From Hymenobacter negativus (GTDB lineage: Bacteria > Bacteroidota > Bacteroidia > Cytophagales > Hymenobacteraceae): a stretch of DNA of 64,000 bases. The stretch's first letter is position 1. Every line of letters starts with the position of its first letter. Location: assembly GCF_016056375.1 (NCBI RefSeq), contig NZ_JAEDAE010000001.1:496001-560000 (forward strand), given 5' to 3'. Of this stretch, positions 15,556-24,804 are shown in pieces. The notes under the pieces are model-generated. The model did no database searches and was not told where the DNA came from. It saw only the letters and a program-made list of their open reading frames with translations. A program made the position numbers and the translations under genes.

Positions 15556-18123
15556 ATGAAATTCCGCTTACTACTTATCGCTTTACTCGCCGGCTGGGGC
15601 AGCGCGCAAGCCAATCAGCTCACCTTCCGGGTGGATATGGGCACTACGGCCGTGCCTGCGGGCGGCGTGCACGTAGCCGGCAACTTCCAGGCCGCCGCCG
15701 GCTTCCCGGCCGACTGGAACCCCGCCACCACAGCCCTGACCGATGCCGACGGCGACCACGTGTGGGAAGCCACCGTAAACGTGCCGGCCGGCACCTACCT
15801 CTATAAGTTCGTGAACGGCAACGCCTGGGGCGTTTCTGAAATCGTGCCCGCTACCTGCGGCATTACCGATGGCAGTGGCAACGTGAACCGGCAGGTGGTG
15901 GTGGGCGGCTCGGCCGTGCGCCTGCCCATCGTGGCCTTTGCCGGCTGTGCCCCGCAGCTGCGCTTCGCCGTGGACATGACCGGCCAAACCGTGGCCCGCA
16001 CCGGCGTGCACGTGGTGGGCAACTTTCAGGCCCTGGCCGGCTACGGCGCGAACAACGACGCCACCGCGCTGCCCCTGACCGACGACAATAACGACGGCAT
16101 CTACGAAGTGACGATTTCGCTGCCGGCCCCGGGCATGTTCCAGTACCGCTTTGTGAACGGCAACACCCTGGCCGGAGCCGAAACCGTGCCCGCCGCCTGC
16201 GGCACCGCCGATGCCAGCGGCACCCTGCTGCGCGTAGTGAACGCCACGGCCGCCGTGAACACCACGCCGAGCTACTGCTTCGGCACCTGCACGGCTTGCA
16301 ACGGGGCCACGCTCACCAGTTACTCCACGTATTGGTGGAACGACGCGGTGTTCTACGAGGTGTTCGTGCGCAGCTTCTACGACAGCAACGGTGACGGCAA
16401 GGGCGACTTCGCCGGCCTCACCCAGAAGCTCGACTACCTCAACGACGGCAACCCCGCCACCACCACCGACCTGGGCGTGACTGGCCTCTGGCTGATGCCC
16501 ATTATGGACTCGCCCAGCTACCACGGCTACGACATCAGCGACTACAAGGCTGTGGAGCCGGACTACGGCACGATGGCCCAGTTCGATGCATTCCTGGCCG
16601 CCGCCCACCAGCGCGGTATCAAGGTGATTCTGGACATGGTGCTGAACCACTCGTCGAGCCAGCATCCGTGGTTTACGCAGTCGGCGGCTAGTACTACCAG
16701 CCCGTACCGCAACTGGTATTTGTGGTCGCCCACCGACTTGGGCTACGGGCCGTTTGGCGGCAGCGGCTGGCACCTGCGCAACGGCCAGTATTTCTACGGC
16801 GCTTTCTATGATGGCATGCCCGATTTGAACTGGCGCAACCCCCAGCTTAAAGCGGCCATGTGGGATGCCGACCGGTTCTGGCTGCGCAAGGGCGTGGACG
16901 GCTTCCGCCTCGACGCCGTGCGCTACCTGGTGGAAACCGGCACCACCACGGCCGACACGCCCGAGACGCTCGGCATTCTGGAGGAGTTTCACGACTCGCT
17001 GAAGGCCGTGAACCCGGCCGCCCTGTCGGTGGGCGAGGCCTGGACCAATACCAGTGCCGTGATTCCCTACGTGCGCAACGGCCGCCTTGACCTTTGCTTT
17101 GAGTTCGACCTGGCCAGCAGCATCGTGGGGGCCGTGACGGCGGGCAGCCCCGCCGCGCTGCGCACCCAGCTCAACCTCGTTACCAGCCAATACCCGCGCC
17201 TGCAATACGCCACCTTCCTCACCAACCACGACCAGAACCGCGTGTTCGACGTGCTGGGCAGCAACGTGGCTCGCATGAAGCAGGCGGCAGCGCTCTACCT
17301 CACCATGCCCGGTGTGCCGTTCATTTACTACGGCGAAGAAGTGGGCATGGCCGGCAGCGGGGCCGACGAAGACAAGCGCAAGCCCATGCAGTGGACGGCC
17401 GGCACGCAGGCGGGCTTCACCACCGGCACGCCCTGGCGTGGCATCAATTCCAACTTCGGCACCTACAACGTGGCCACCGAACAGGCTGACCAGAACTCGT
17501 TGCTCAGCCACTACAAGAAGCTCATTGGCCTGCGCACCGCCAACGAAACCCTGCGCAAGGGCTACTACCTGCCCGCCACGTCGTCGGCTGCTTCGGTGCT
17601 GGCCTACGCCCGTGTGTTCGGCCAGGAAGCTACCCTGATTGCCGCCAACCTGGGCAGCAGCACCGTGAGTGGCTCCACGCTTTCGCTCAATATGTCGACG
17701 CTGGCCGCCGGCACTTACCAGGTGACCGAGCTGTACACCGGCCAGGCCGCCGGCACCGTCACGGTGAACGCGCAGGGTGGTTTCAGCAGCTTCGCCACCA
17801 CGCTGCCGGCGCTGGCCGCCAACCAGACCTGGGTGCTGCGCCTGCGCTCCACCACGGCCACCGGCACGGCCAGCACGCAGCCCGCCTTCGGCGTGGCCCT
17901 CTACCCGAACCCCACGGCCGGCGTGGTGCGCTTGGCCCTGGCCGCCGCCCCAGCCGCCCAAAGCCAGCTCCAGGTATTTGACCTCACCGGCCGCCTATTG
18001 CAAACGCGCAACATCAGCGGCAACAGCTACGTGCTGGAAACTAGCGGTTGGGCCGCCGGTACCTACTTCGTGCGGGTGCAGTCGGGCACGGCCGTGGCGG
18101 TGCAGCGGCTGGTGGTAGAGTAG
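15556..18123 (+). CDS. Secreted alpha-amylase (GH13) with T9SS sorting domain
   Basis: 855 residues. A signal peptide (FRLLLIALLAGWGSAQA) is followed by two repeated beta-sandwich domains (about 19-115 and 130-225; each with GGVHVAGNFQA/TGVHVVGNFQA and LYKFVNG/QYRFVNG), like starch-binding E-set or CBM modules. The GH13 catalytic barrel (about 255-650) shows DMVLNHSS, GFRLDAVRY with nucleophile D453, SVGEAW with acid E494, and TNHDQNR with D559. A final ~77-residue type IX sorting domain begins PAFGVALYPNPTAG. It should cleave alpha-1,4-glucans at or outside the cell surface. The ATG at 15556 is chosen for the signal peptide. Confidence 0.96.
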   Translation: MKFRLLLIALLAGWGSAQANQLTFRVDMGTTAVPAGGVHVAGNFQAAAGFPADWNPATTALTDADGDHVWEATVNVPAGTYLYKFVNGNAWGVSEIVPATCGITDGSGNVNRQVVVGGSAVRLPIVAFAGCAPQLRFAVDMTGQTVARTGVHVVGNFQALAGYGANNDATALPLTDDNNDGIYEVTISLPAPGMFQYRFVNGNTLAGAETVPAACGTADASGTLLRVVNATAAVNTTPSYCFGTCTACNGATLTSYSTYWWNDAVFYEVFVRSFYDSNGDGKGDFAGLTQKLDYLNDGNPATTTDLGVTGLWLMPIMDSPSYHGYDISDYKAVEPDYGTMAQFDAFLAAAHQRGIKVILDMVLNHSSSQHPWFTQSAASTTSPYRNWYLWSPTDLGYGPFGGSGWHLRNGQYFYGAFYDGMPDLNWRNPQLKAAMWDADRFWLRKGVDGFRLDAVRYLVETGTTTADTPETLGILEEFHDSLKAVNPAALSVGEAWTNTSAVIPYVRNGRLDLCFEFDLASSIVGAVTAGSPAALRTQLNLVTSQYPRLQYATFLTNHDQNRVFDVLGSNVARMKQAAALYLTMPGVPFIYYGEEVGMAGSGADEDKRKPMQWTAGTQAGFTTGTPWRGINSNFGTYNVATEQADQNSLLSHYKKLIGLRTANETLRKGYYLPATSSAASVLAYARVFGQEATLIAANLGSSTVSGSTLSLNMSTLAAGTYQVTELYTGQAAGTVTVNAQGGFSSFATTLPALAANQTWVLRLRSTTATGTASTQPAFGVALYPNPTAGVVRLALAAAPAAQSQLQVFDLTGRLLQTRNISGNSYVLETSGWAAGTYFVRVQSGTAVAVQRLVVE

Positions 18124-18124
18124 G

Positions 18125-18165
18125 GGCCTCACCCCCCCGGCCCCCTCTCCGGTGGAGAGGGGGAG
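18125..18165. repeat. GC-rich GGAGAGGGG element, left copy
   Basis: CACCCCCCCGGCCCCCTCTCC and the following GGTGGAGAGGGGG form a small hairpin just after the amylase stop. A related sequence in opposite orientation lies at 18255-18300, on the other side of the terminator. Confidence 0.6.
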
Positions 18166-18191
18166 CCACGGTGGCGCAGGGTTATGCTAAT

Positions 18192-18224
18192 AAAAAAAGC
18201 CTCGGAGATACGAGGCTTTTTTTA
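18192..18224. terminator. Terminator between amylase and aspA
   Basis: AAAAAAAGCCTCG pairs with CGAGGCTTTTTTT over the loop GAGATA. Symmetric A and T runs let it act for both convergent genes. Confidence 0.88.
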
Positions 18225-18254
18225 TTGTAATCCGACCTAAATCAGAAATTCATC

Positions 18255-18300
18255 AGGTTCCCCATCTCCCCAAGGAGAGGGGGGCGGGGAGGTGCTCCGC
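18255..18300. repeat. GC-rich GGAGAGGGG element, right copy (inverted)
   Basis: Contains CATCTCCCCAAGGAGAGGGG and GGCGGGGAGGTG, the approximate inverse of the 18125-18165 sequence. It reaches the aspA stop codon. Confidence 0.6.
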
Positions 18301-19706
18301 TACTTCATAAACACTGGCCGAATCAGGTTCTCAAACGTGAAAATCTCGTCCCACTTCTCCTGCGTTAATAGCCCGCGCTCGGTCACGGCGATGTCGTGGA
18401 CGGACTTGCCGGTTTTAAGGGCTTCCTTGGCGATTTCGGCCGAAGCCTCGTAACCGATGACGGGATTGAGCTGCGTGACGATGCCGATGCTGTTGCGCAC
18501 CAGGTTTTCGGCGTGTTCCTTATTGGCCGTGATGCCCACTACGCACTTCTCGCGCAGGGTGCGGCAGGCGTTGGTCATGTAGGAAATGGAGGTGAACAGC
18601 GCGAAGCTGATAACCGGCTCCATCACGTTGAGCTGCAGTTGGCCTGCCTCGGCCGCCATGGTCACCGTGAGGTCGGCCCCGATGACGTAGAAGGCCGTCT
18701 GGTTCACCACCTCGGGCACCACGGGGTTCACCTTGCCGGGCATTATGCTAGAGCCCGGCTGCAAGGGCGGCAGGTTGATTTCGTTGATGCCCGTGCGCGG
18801 GCCGGACGACAGTAGCCGCAGGTCGTTGCAGATTTTGCTGAGCTTCACGGCCGTACGCTTCAGCACGCCCGAGAGCTGCACGTAGGCGCCCGTGTCGTAG
18901 GTGGCCTCAAACAGGTCGCCGGCCAAAATCAGATTCAGGCCGGTGATGGCGCGCAGATGCTCGGTCACGAGCTCGGGGTAGCCGGTGGGTGCGTTAATGC
19001 GCGAGCCGATGGCGGTGGCGCCCATGTTGATTTCGTCAATCAGCCGGCGCGAGTCGTCGATGCGCAGCAGCTCCTCGCGCAGGTTGGTGGCGAAGGCGCG
19101 GAACTCGTCACCCATGCTCATCGGTACGGCGTCCTGGAGCTGGGTGCGGCCCATTTTGAGAATATCACGGAATTCTTCGGCTTTTTGGGCGAAGGCGTCG
19201 GCCAGCTCCACCAGGGTTTCGCGGTAGCCCACCAGCTTGTTGTTAAGCGCAATGCGGAAGGCGGTGGGGTAGGCGTCGTTGGTGCTTTGCGAGCAGTTGA
19301 CGTGGTTGTTGGGGTGGCAATACTGGTACTCGCCCTTCTGGTGACCCATCATTTCGAGGGCCACGTTGGCGATGACTTCGTTGGCGTTCATGTTCACCGA
19401 CGTGCCCGCGCCGCCTTGTATCATGTCGGTGAGAAACTGGTTGTCGAACTCGCCGGCGGCCACGCGGTCGCAGGCGGCGGCAATAGCATCGGCAATGTTG
19501 GCGGGCAGCACGCCGAGCTCCTTGTTGGCCAGGGCGGCGCCCTTTTTCACGTAGGCCAGGGCCTGCACGAAGAGCGGCTCATTCTTAATGGGAATGCCGG
19601 TGATGGCGAAGTTTTCGAGGGCGCGCAGCGTCTGAATGCCGTAGTAGGCGGTGTCGGGCAAGCTGCGTTCGCCGAGGAAATCGTGTTCGATGCGGGAAGT
19701 GGACAT
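18300..19706 (-). CDS. aspA: Aspartate ammonia-lyase
   Basis: 468 residues of the fumarase/aspartase superfamily, starting [18 protein letters not shown] (ATG at 19706). Seen: [13 protein letters not shown], the catalytic-loop signature [15 protein letters not shown] and [17 protein letters not shown]. The family deaminates L-aspartate to fumarate and ammonia. The ERSLPD...[13 protein letters not shown] opening and the overall pattern favour aspartase over fumarase. The open frame continues to 19844, but those codons look non-coding. A family C repeat lies upstream. Confidence 0.93.
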   Translation of the reverse strand: MSTSRIEHDFLGERSLPDTAYYGIQTLRALENFAITGIPIKNEPLFVQALAYVKKGAALANKELGVLPANIADAIAAACDRVAAGEFDNQFLTDMIQGGAGTSVNMNANEVIANVALEMMGHQKGEYQYCHPNNHVNCSQSTNDAYPTAFRIALNNKLVGYRETLVELADAFAQKAEEFRDILKMGRTQLQDAVPMSMGDEFRAFATNLREELLRIDDSRRLIDEINMGATAIGSRINAPTGYPELVTEHLRAITGLNLILAGDLFEATYDTGAYVQLSGVLKRTAVKLSKICNDLRLLSSGPRTGINEINLPPLQPGSSIMPGKVNPVVPEVVNQTAFYVIGADLTVTMAAEAGQLQLNVMEPVISFALFTSISYMTNACRTLREKCVVGITANKEHAENLVRNSIGIVTQLNPVIGYEASAEIAKEALKTGKSVHDIAVTERGLLTQEKWDEIFTFENLIRPVFMK

Positions 19707-19830
19707 GGGGAATTTTGGGGTAGGAAGATGGGGCTGATACGGAATGGCCGAACGGCGGGACAAACCTACGGCGGCGCGTTGCAACGTGCCGGGTTTGGGG
19801 TGTTCCTTTGGGCGTTGGTGGCTGAAAATG

Positions 19831-19936
19831 TAGAGACGCGACACTTCGCGTCTCGGCGTTGAACGGCCGTAGCCGCGACGACCTGGCCGACCTTATAACT
19901 TTAGCAACGACGAGATGCGAAGTGTCGCGTCTCTGC
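19831..19936. repeat. Family C nested palindromic element, copy 1
   Basis: The left arm GAGACGCGACACTTCGCGTC and right arm GATGCGAAGTGTCGCGTCTC are each near-palindromes and are also inverted copies of each other. The interior carries GCGTTGAACGGC. The element lies in the divergent aspA/DUF885 gap and may carry promoter sequence (TATAACTTTAGC near 19895). Confidence 0.85.
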
Positions 19937-19959
19937 ATATCGTGCAACCATTCCCACCC

Positions 19960-21711
19960 ATGAAACTCCGCTACCTGCCCTTGCTGGCTCTGGCCCTCGC
20001 CAGCTGCTCCCAAGCCGATAAACCCACCACCAGCAGCGGCCCCGATGCTCGCTTCGATGCCTTCAAAACCCAGTTCATCGAAGCCCTGTGGAAGCAAAAC
20101 CCGGACTACGCCTCCGGCATGGGCTACCACAAATACGACTCGCTGCTGCTGATTCCTAACGCCGCCCAACGGCAAGCCGACTATGCTTTCGCCCAGCAAA
20201 ACCTGGCCGCGCTGGGCAAATTCACACTCGACAGTCTCTCGCCCAACAACAAGATTGACCTGCGCCTGCTGCGCAACGAGCTGCGGGCCGAGCGCTGGTA
20301 CGCCGACACGCTCAAAAGCTGGCAGTGGAACCCAGCTAGCTACAACCTCGGCGCCTCGGTGGGCGACCTGCTCAACGGCCGCCATTTCCGTCTCGACCGC
20401 CGCCTGCGCAACATCTCCGACAAAATCAGCCACGCGGCCGAGTTTTACGCCGCCGCCCGGGCCAACATCAGCAACCCCACGAAGGAGCACACCGAGCTGG
20501 GTCTCAAGCAAAACGCGGGCGGTCTGGAAGTTTTCGGCTCCGCGCTGGCCGATTCGGTGCGAAAATCGGGCCTGACCGAAGCTGAGAAAAAGACCCTGAC
20601 CGACCGCGTGGCCGCCGCCCGCACGGCCGTGCAGGGCTACATAAATTTCCTCAAAAACGATGTGCTGACGGCCGGGAAATTTCGCTCGTTCCGCATTGGC
20701 AAGGAGCTGTTCGACCAGAAGTTTGCCTACGACATTCAGTCGCGCTTCACGGCCGCCGAAATTTACCAGCAGGCTTTGAAACACAAGGCCGAATTGCTGC
20801 ACGACATGGGCCACCGCGCCGCCAGGCTCTATCCCAAGTATTTCCCTGGCCAGAAAGCGCCGGCTGATACGCTGGCCCTGATTACGGCCGTCATTAACCA
20901 GCTGACCCTGAAGCACGCCCCGCGCGATGGCTTCGTGGACGCCGTGAAGCGGCAAATTCCCACGCTGGTGGCCTTTGTCAATGACCACAAATTATTAACC
21001 CAGGACCCCAGCAAGCCGCTGGTGGTGCGCGAAACCCCGCTCTACATGCGCGGCAGTGGGGCAGGGGCCAGCGTATCGGCCCCCGGCCCCTACGACAAGG
21101 GCGCCAACACCTACTATAACGTGGAGCCGCTGCCCGCCGAGTGGACGCCCGCCCAGGCCGAGAGCTACCTGCGCGAATACAATGACTACACCCTTCAGAT
21201 TCTCAACATCCACGAGGCCATTCCGGGCCACTACACGCAGCTGGTGTACGCCAACCGCTCGCCCTCGCTGGTGAAAAGCATTTTTGGCAACGGCGCCATG
21301 GTGGAGGGCTGGGCCGTGTACTCGGAGCGCATGATGCTGGAAAGCGGCTATGGTAACAACTCCGACGAAATGTGGCTGATGTGGGATAAATGGAACATGC
21401 GCTCGACCCTGAACGCGGTTATCGACCACGCCATCCAGGCCGAAAACATGAGCGAAACGGATGTAGTGAATATGCTGCGCCGCGAAGGTTTCCAGGAAGA
21501 AGCCGAGGCGCGGGGCAAGTGGCTGCGGGCCACCCTCAGCCAGGTGCAGCTCAGCAGCTACTTCACGGGCTACACCGAGATTTATGCCCTGCGCCAGGAG
21601 CTTAAGCAGCAGGAAGGCAAGGCCTTCGACCTGAAAGCCTTCCACGAAAATTTTCTCAGCTACGGCAGCGCCCCAGTGAAGTACATCCGGGAATTAATGC
21701 TGCGCATATAA
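19960..21711 (+). CDS. DUF885 family zinc-metallopeptidase-like lipoprotein
   Basis: 583 residues from the ATG at 19960. A lipoprotein signal (LLALALASCSQ) precedes a largely helical body. The conserved HEAIPGHY at H418-H424 resembles a gluzincin-type zinc site (HExxxxH), followed by GAMVEGWAVYSERMM, whose Glu could be the third ligand. DUF885 proteins are common exported Bacteroidota proteins related to M32-like carboxypeptidases; a reaction is not established. It begins 23 bases after a family C element and is divergent from aspA. Confidence 0.9.
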   Translation: MKLRYLPLLALALASCSQADKPTTSSGPDARFDAFKTQFIEALWKQNPDYASGMGYHKYDSLLLIPNAAQRQADYAFAQQNLAALGKFTLDSLSPNNKIDLRLLRNELRAERWYADTLKSWQWNPASYNLGASVGDLLNGRHFRLDRRLRNISDKISHAAEFYAAARANISNPTKEHTELGLKQNAGGLEVFGSALADSVRKSGLTEAEKKTLTDRVAAARTAVQGYINFLKNDVLTAGKFRSFRIGKELFDQKFAYDIQSRFTAAEIYQQALKHKAELLHDMGHRAARLYPKYFPGQKAPADTLALITAVINQLTLKHAPRDGFVDAVKRQIPTLVAFVNDHKLLTQDPSKPLVVRETPLYMRGSGAGASVSAPGPYDKGANTYYNVEPLPAEWTPAQAESYLREYNDYTLQILNIHEAIPGHYTQLVYANRSPSLVKSIFGNGAMVEGWAVYSERMMLESGYGNNSDEMWLMWDKWNMRSTLNAVIDHAIQAENMSETDVVNMLRREGFQEEAEARGKWLRATLSQVQLSSYFTGYTEIYALRQELKQQEGKAFDLKAFHENFLSYGSAPVKYIRELMLRI

Positions 21712-21760
21712 GCTGAACCTTGAAGCTGATTTTGTAGTTAAACGGCATTTTGGAGGGAAT

Positions 21761-21835
21761 TTGTCATTCTGACGCCGGAGGAATCTGAATAAAAAGGTTG
21801 GACGATTTCATCAGATTCCTCCGTCGGAATGACAA
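21761..21835. repeat. Family B palindromic element, copy 1
   Basis: Arms TTGTCATTCTGACGCCGGAG and GAATCTGA versus TCAGATTCCTCCGTCGGAATGACAA around a short variable loop. The second copy is at 46775. It lies between the DUF885 and thioredoxin-like genes. Confidence 0.88.
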
Positions 21836-21884
21836 CCTCATCATAAGTCTGCCCACTGCTTAGCCCGGCTATCACCTGCCTTAT

Positions 21885-22241
21885 ATGACTGAAGAAGAAC
21901 GCAAACACGTGGTCGACACCGACGATCAGCACCTGCGCCGCCTCACGCACGAGCACATGAAGGTATTTGCCAAATTTACCTCCGCCGATTGCGCCATCTG
22001 CCAGGCGCTGGCCCCGCCCTTCGCCAAGTTCGTGGACGAGCCCGGCAACGAATCCATTTTGTTTGTGCGCCTCGATTCCGACGAAAACCCCGTGGCCCGC
22101 AAGCTGATGCAGCAAAAAGTAGCGCCCTTCTTCGTGAGCTACTGCCAGGGCCGGATGCTGGAGTGCGACAACCTGACTACCGAGGCCGAAGTTGTGGCTC
22201 AACTCGCCCGCCTGCGGGCCTTCGTGCCCGTCCACACGTAG
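21885..22241 (+). CDS. Thioredoxin-like protein
   Basis: 118 residues with a thioredoxin-fold layout: FAKFTSADCAICQALAPPFAKFVDE, then ILFVRLDSDENP and a cis-Pro-type QKVAPFFVSYCQGR. The active site is C36-A-I-C39 in place of WCGPC, and the usual Trp is missing. There is no signal peptide, so it is cytosolic. It is probably a thiol-disulfide protein, but the changed site leaves partner and direction of electron flow open. The ElyC-like gene follows after 18 bases. Confidence 0.85.
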   Translation: MTEEERKHVVDTDDQHLRRLTHEHMKVFAKFTSADCAICQALAPPFAKFVDEPGNESILFVRLDSDENPVARKLMQQKVAPFFVSYCQGRMLECDNLTTEAEVVAQLARLRAFVPVHT

Positions 22242-22248
22242 GCGGCGC

Positions 22249-22256
22249 TACCTTTG
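22249..22256 (+). promoter_or_regulatory. -7-like box overlapping the ElyC-like start
   Basis: TACCTTTG matches the -7 consensus but lies only four bases before the GTG at 22260. If real, transcripts would be nearly leaderless; it could also be coincidence. Confidence 0.3.
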
Positions 22257-22259
22257 GGC

Positions 22260-23018
22260 GTGTTTTTTCTGCTCTCGAAGGTTCTCGACTTTGTGCTGCT
22301 GCCCACCGTGTGGCTGGTGGCGTTGCTGATTGCGGCGCTCGTGGCGCGGCCGCCGCGCCAGCGTCGCTGGCTGGTGGCCGCGCTGGCACTCACGCTCTTA
22401 ACCACTAATCCGTTTCTGGTCAATGAGTTGTTGTTGGCCTGGGAGGCCCCGCCCGTGGCCCTGGCCGCTCTGCCCCGCCACGCCGATGCCGCCGTGCTGC
22501 TTACCGGCATCACCAACGTTAGCAAATCGCCCCACGACCGGGTGTATCTCGGCCCCGGATCCGACCGCGTGACGAGTGCGCTCTGGCTGTACCGGGCCGG
22601 CCGGGTGCGCAGCATCATCGTGTCGGGCGGCTCGGGCGCGGTGCAGGCCGTGGCCCACACCGAAGCCGACGACCTGACCACGCTGCTGCGCCTAGCGGGC
22701 GTGCCCAACTCCGCCATCATCCGCGAAGAAAAAAGCCGCAACACCCGCGAAAACGCGCTTTTTACCAGGCAGCTGCTCACGCAGGAGCAGGACACGCTCA
22801 TCCTCGTCACGTCGGCTTTCCACCAGCGGCGGGCCATGGGCTGTTTTGCAAAGGTCGGGCTACATCCCATCGGCTTTCCGGCCGGCTACCGCAGCACCGA
22901 CCGCCGCCTTTCCCCCGACGCCTTACTGGTGCCCAACCCCGATGCAATGGTCAATTTCAGCCTGCTTACGCATGAGGTCACGGGCTGGCTGACGTATAAG
23001 GCGTTGGGATATTTGTAG
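22260..23018 (+). CDS. ElyC/SanA/YdcF (DUF218) family membrane protein
   Basis: About 252 residues from GTG at 22260 ((M)FFLLSKVLDFVLLPTVWL). Two N-terminal helices are followed by a DUF218 domain with AAVLLTGITNV, RSIIVSGGSGAV, IIREEKSRNTRENALF and LVTSAFHQRRAMGCF. ElyC-type proteins influence envelope biogenesis and lipid-carrier use in E. coli; the fold is Rossmann-like and the substrate is unknown. TTG at 22254 would add two residues; GTG is chosen because the family starts MFF. Confidence 0.87.
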   Translation: MFFLLSKVLDFVLLPTVWLVALLIAALVARPPRQRRWLVAALALTLLTTNPFLVNELLLAWEAPPVALAALPRHADAAVLLTGITNVSKSPHDRVYLGPGSDRVTSALWLYRAGRVRSIIVSGGSGAVQAVAHTEADDLTTLLRLAGVPNSAIIREEKSRNTRENALFTRQLLTQEQDTLILVTSAFHQRRAMGCFAKVGLHPIGFPAGYRSTDRRLSPDALLVPNPDAMVNFSLLTHEVTGWLTYKALGYL

Positions 23019-23040
23019 GCCGCAGGAGAAAAGGAATCAA

Positions 23041-23130
23041 CTGTCATCCTGAGCGTAGCGAAGGACTTTATCACGTTCGAACAACTTGTCTAAGCATGAT
23101 AAGGTCCTTCGCTACGCTCAGGATGACAGA
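23041..23130. repeat. Family A palindromic element, copy 3
   Basis: Nearly perfect arms: CTGTCATCCTGAGCGTAGCG and GAAGGACTTTATCA, mirrored by TGATAAGGTCCTTCGCTACG to GGATGACAG. This is the best-preserved copy. It lies between convergent genes. Confidence 0.92.
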
Positions 23131-23138
23131 GAGGGAAA

Positions 23139-24533
23139 TTACTCCGTCTTCGCTTCCGGCGCGACTTCCTTCCCAATCCAAATCGACTTTTGATTGACAA
23201 ATTCGCGGATGCCCAGGTAAGAAAGCTCGCGCCCGTAGCCCGACTTTTTCACCCCGCCAAAGGGCATCTCCGGCATCGATTTCACCAGCCCGTTCACGAA
23301 CACGGCCCCGCTCTCAATTTGCCGGGCCATTTCCTCGCCTTTTTTCGGGTCGGCAGTCCACACGGCAGCTCCCAGGCCAAAGAGGGAATCGTTAGCGATG
23401 CGCACGGCATCGGCGGCGTTTTTGGCTTCGAGCACCAGTGCCACCGGGCCAAATAATTCCTCCGCATAAGCCCGCTGGCCGGGCTTGATGTTCGACAGAA
23501 TCATGGGACGGAACAGGGCGGTGCCGGGCTTGGCCTGGCCGCCAAATAGCTCCACCTTTGCGCCCTGCGCTACGGAGTCGTTCACTTGCTCGGTGAGCTC
23601 ATCGGCTAGGTCGGGGCGGGCCAGGGGACCGTATTGGGTGGCCGGGTCGAGCGGGTCGCCGGGGCGCAGGGCCAGCAAGTGGGTTTTCAGGTGGCCGATG
23701 AATTCCTTTAGCACCGGTTTTTCCACGATGAAACGCTTGGCGGCAATGCAGCTTTGGCCGCTGTTTATCATGCGGCTTTGGGCGGCGGTTTTGGCGGCCA
23801 GGGCCACGTCGGCATCAGCCAGCACGATGAACGGGTCAGACCCGCCCAGCTCCAGCACGGTTTTCTTGATGTGCCGCCCGGCGGCGGCGGCCACGGCCGC
23901 GCCCGCGCCTTCGCTGCCCGTGAGCGTCACGGCCCGCAGGCGGTCGTCGGCAATGAGTTTTTCCACCTGATTGGTTTCGATGAGCAGCGTGCGGAAACAG
24001 GCCGGCGGCAGGCCTGCATCGTGAAAGATTTTCTCCAGCGCCAGGGCGCACTGCGGCACGTTGGAGGCGTGTTTGAGCAGGCCCACATTGCCGGCCATGA
24101 GCGCCGGCGCGGCAAAGCGCACCACCTGCCAGAACGGAAAATTCCACGGCATCACGGCCAGCACCACGCCCAGCGGCTGGTAGCTGAGGAAGCTGCGGCC
24201 GGCATCGGTTTTGATGAGCTCGTCGCTGAGAAATTCCTCGGCGTGGTCGGCGTAGTATTCGCAGCAGGTGGCGCACTTCACGGCCTCCGCACGGCCATCG
24301 GTGATGGGCTTGCCCATCTCCAGAGCCATAAGGTGAGCCAGCTCATCTTGCCGTTCGCGTAGCAGGGTGGCGGCGCGGCGCAGCACCCCGGCGCGGTGGG
24401 CAAACGTGGTAGCGGCCCAGGTAGCCGCCGCCCGGTGCGCCTGGCCCAGAATACGTTCAGTCTTGGCCCAGCTGAAAGGGGAGAAGCGGCGCAGCACGCG
24501 GCCGGTGTAAGGATTGTATGACTCGATGGGCAT
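23139..24533 (-). CDS. NAD(P)-dependent aldehyde dehydrogenase (succinate-semialdehyde type)
   Basis: 464 residues covering a full ALDH: MPWNFPFWQVVRFAAPAL, general base E228 in LELGGSD, nucleophile C262 in SGQSCIAAKRF, and EELFGPVALV. Starting directly with IESYNPYTG and lacking the ~20 N-terminal residues of GabD is usual for the Sad/YneI-like succinate-semialdehyde dehydrogenases, so 4-oxobutanoate oxidation to succinate is the likely reaction; other aldehydes are possible. It stands alone, without GABA aminotransferase nearby. Confidence 0.9.
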   Translation of the reverse strand: MPIESYNPYTGRVLRRFSPFSWAKTERILGQAHRAAATWAATTFAHRAGVLRRAATLLRERQDELAHLMALEMGKPITDGRAEAVKCATCCEYYADHAEEFLSDELIKTDAGRSFLSYQPLGVVLAVMPWNFPFWQVVRFAAPALMAGNVGLLKHASNVPQCALALEKIFHDAGLPPACFRTLLIETNQVEKLIADDRLRAVTLTGSEGAGAAVAAAAGRHIKKTVLELGGSDPFIVLADADVALAAKTAAQSRMINSGQSCIAAKRFIVEKPVLKEFIGHLKTHLLALRPGDPLDPATQYGPLARPDLADELTEQVNDSVAQGAKVELFGGQAKPGTALFRPMILSNIKPGQRAYAEELFGPVALVLEAKNAADAVRIANDSLFGLGAAVWTADPKKGEEMARQIESGAVFVNGLVKSMPEMPFGGVKKSGYGRELSYLGIREFVNQKSIWIGKEVAPEAKTE

Positions 24534-24804
24534 TGCAAAAAAAGAAAATCGAAAGAAAAATTAATTAGCACGCAACCAACAATTCAGCGGCAAAAAATGG
24601 TGGTATTATACTGTCGGTAAGTAGCTGGTCAACAACATAGCCCCGGCTTGGGTTGTGGCAGTGGCAAGGCTGGCAAGCCTCAGTTTCCGACTTCGGTTGC
24701 GGCCCGCAAAATGCCGTATACGGGCAATTGCGTGGCAAACCGTATTTTCGTGCGCTACCTAAGTCTCTGCCTTTCTGCTTTATCTCTCACTTTCAGTCAC
24801 TCCC

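Noticed and set aside
15583..17961. A 792-residue minus-strand ORF opposite the amylase
   Set aside because: Composition is His/Gly/Val-rich with no motifs, and the plus strand encodes an intact GH13 enzyme with all catalytic residues.
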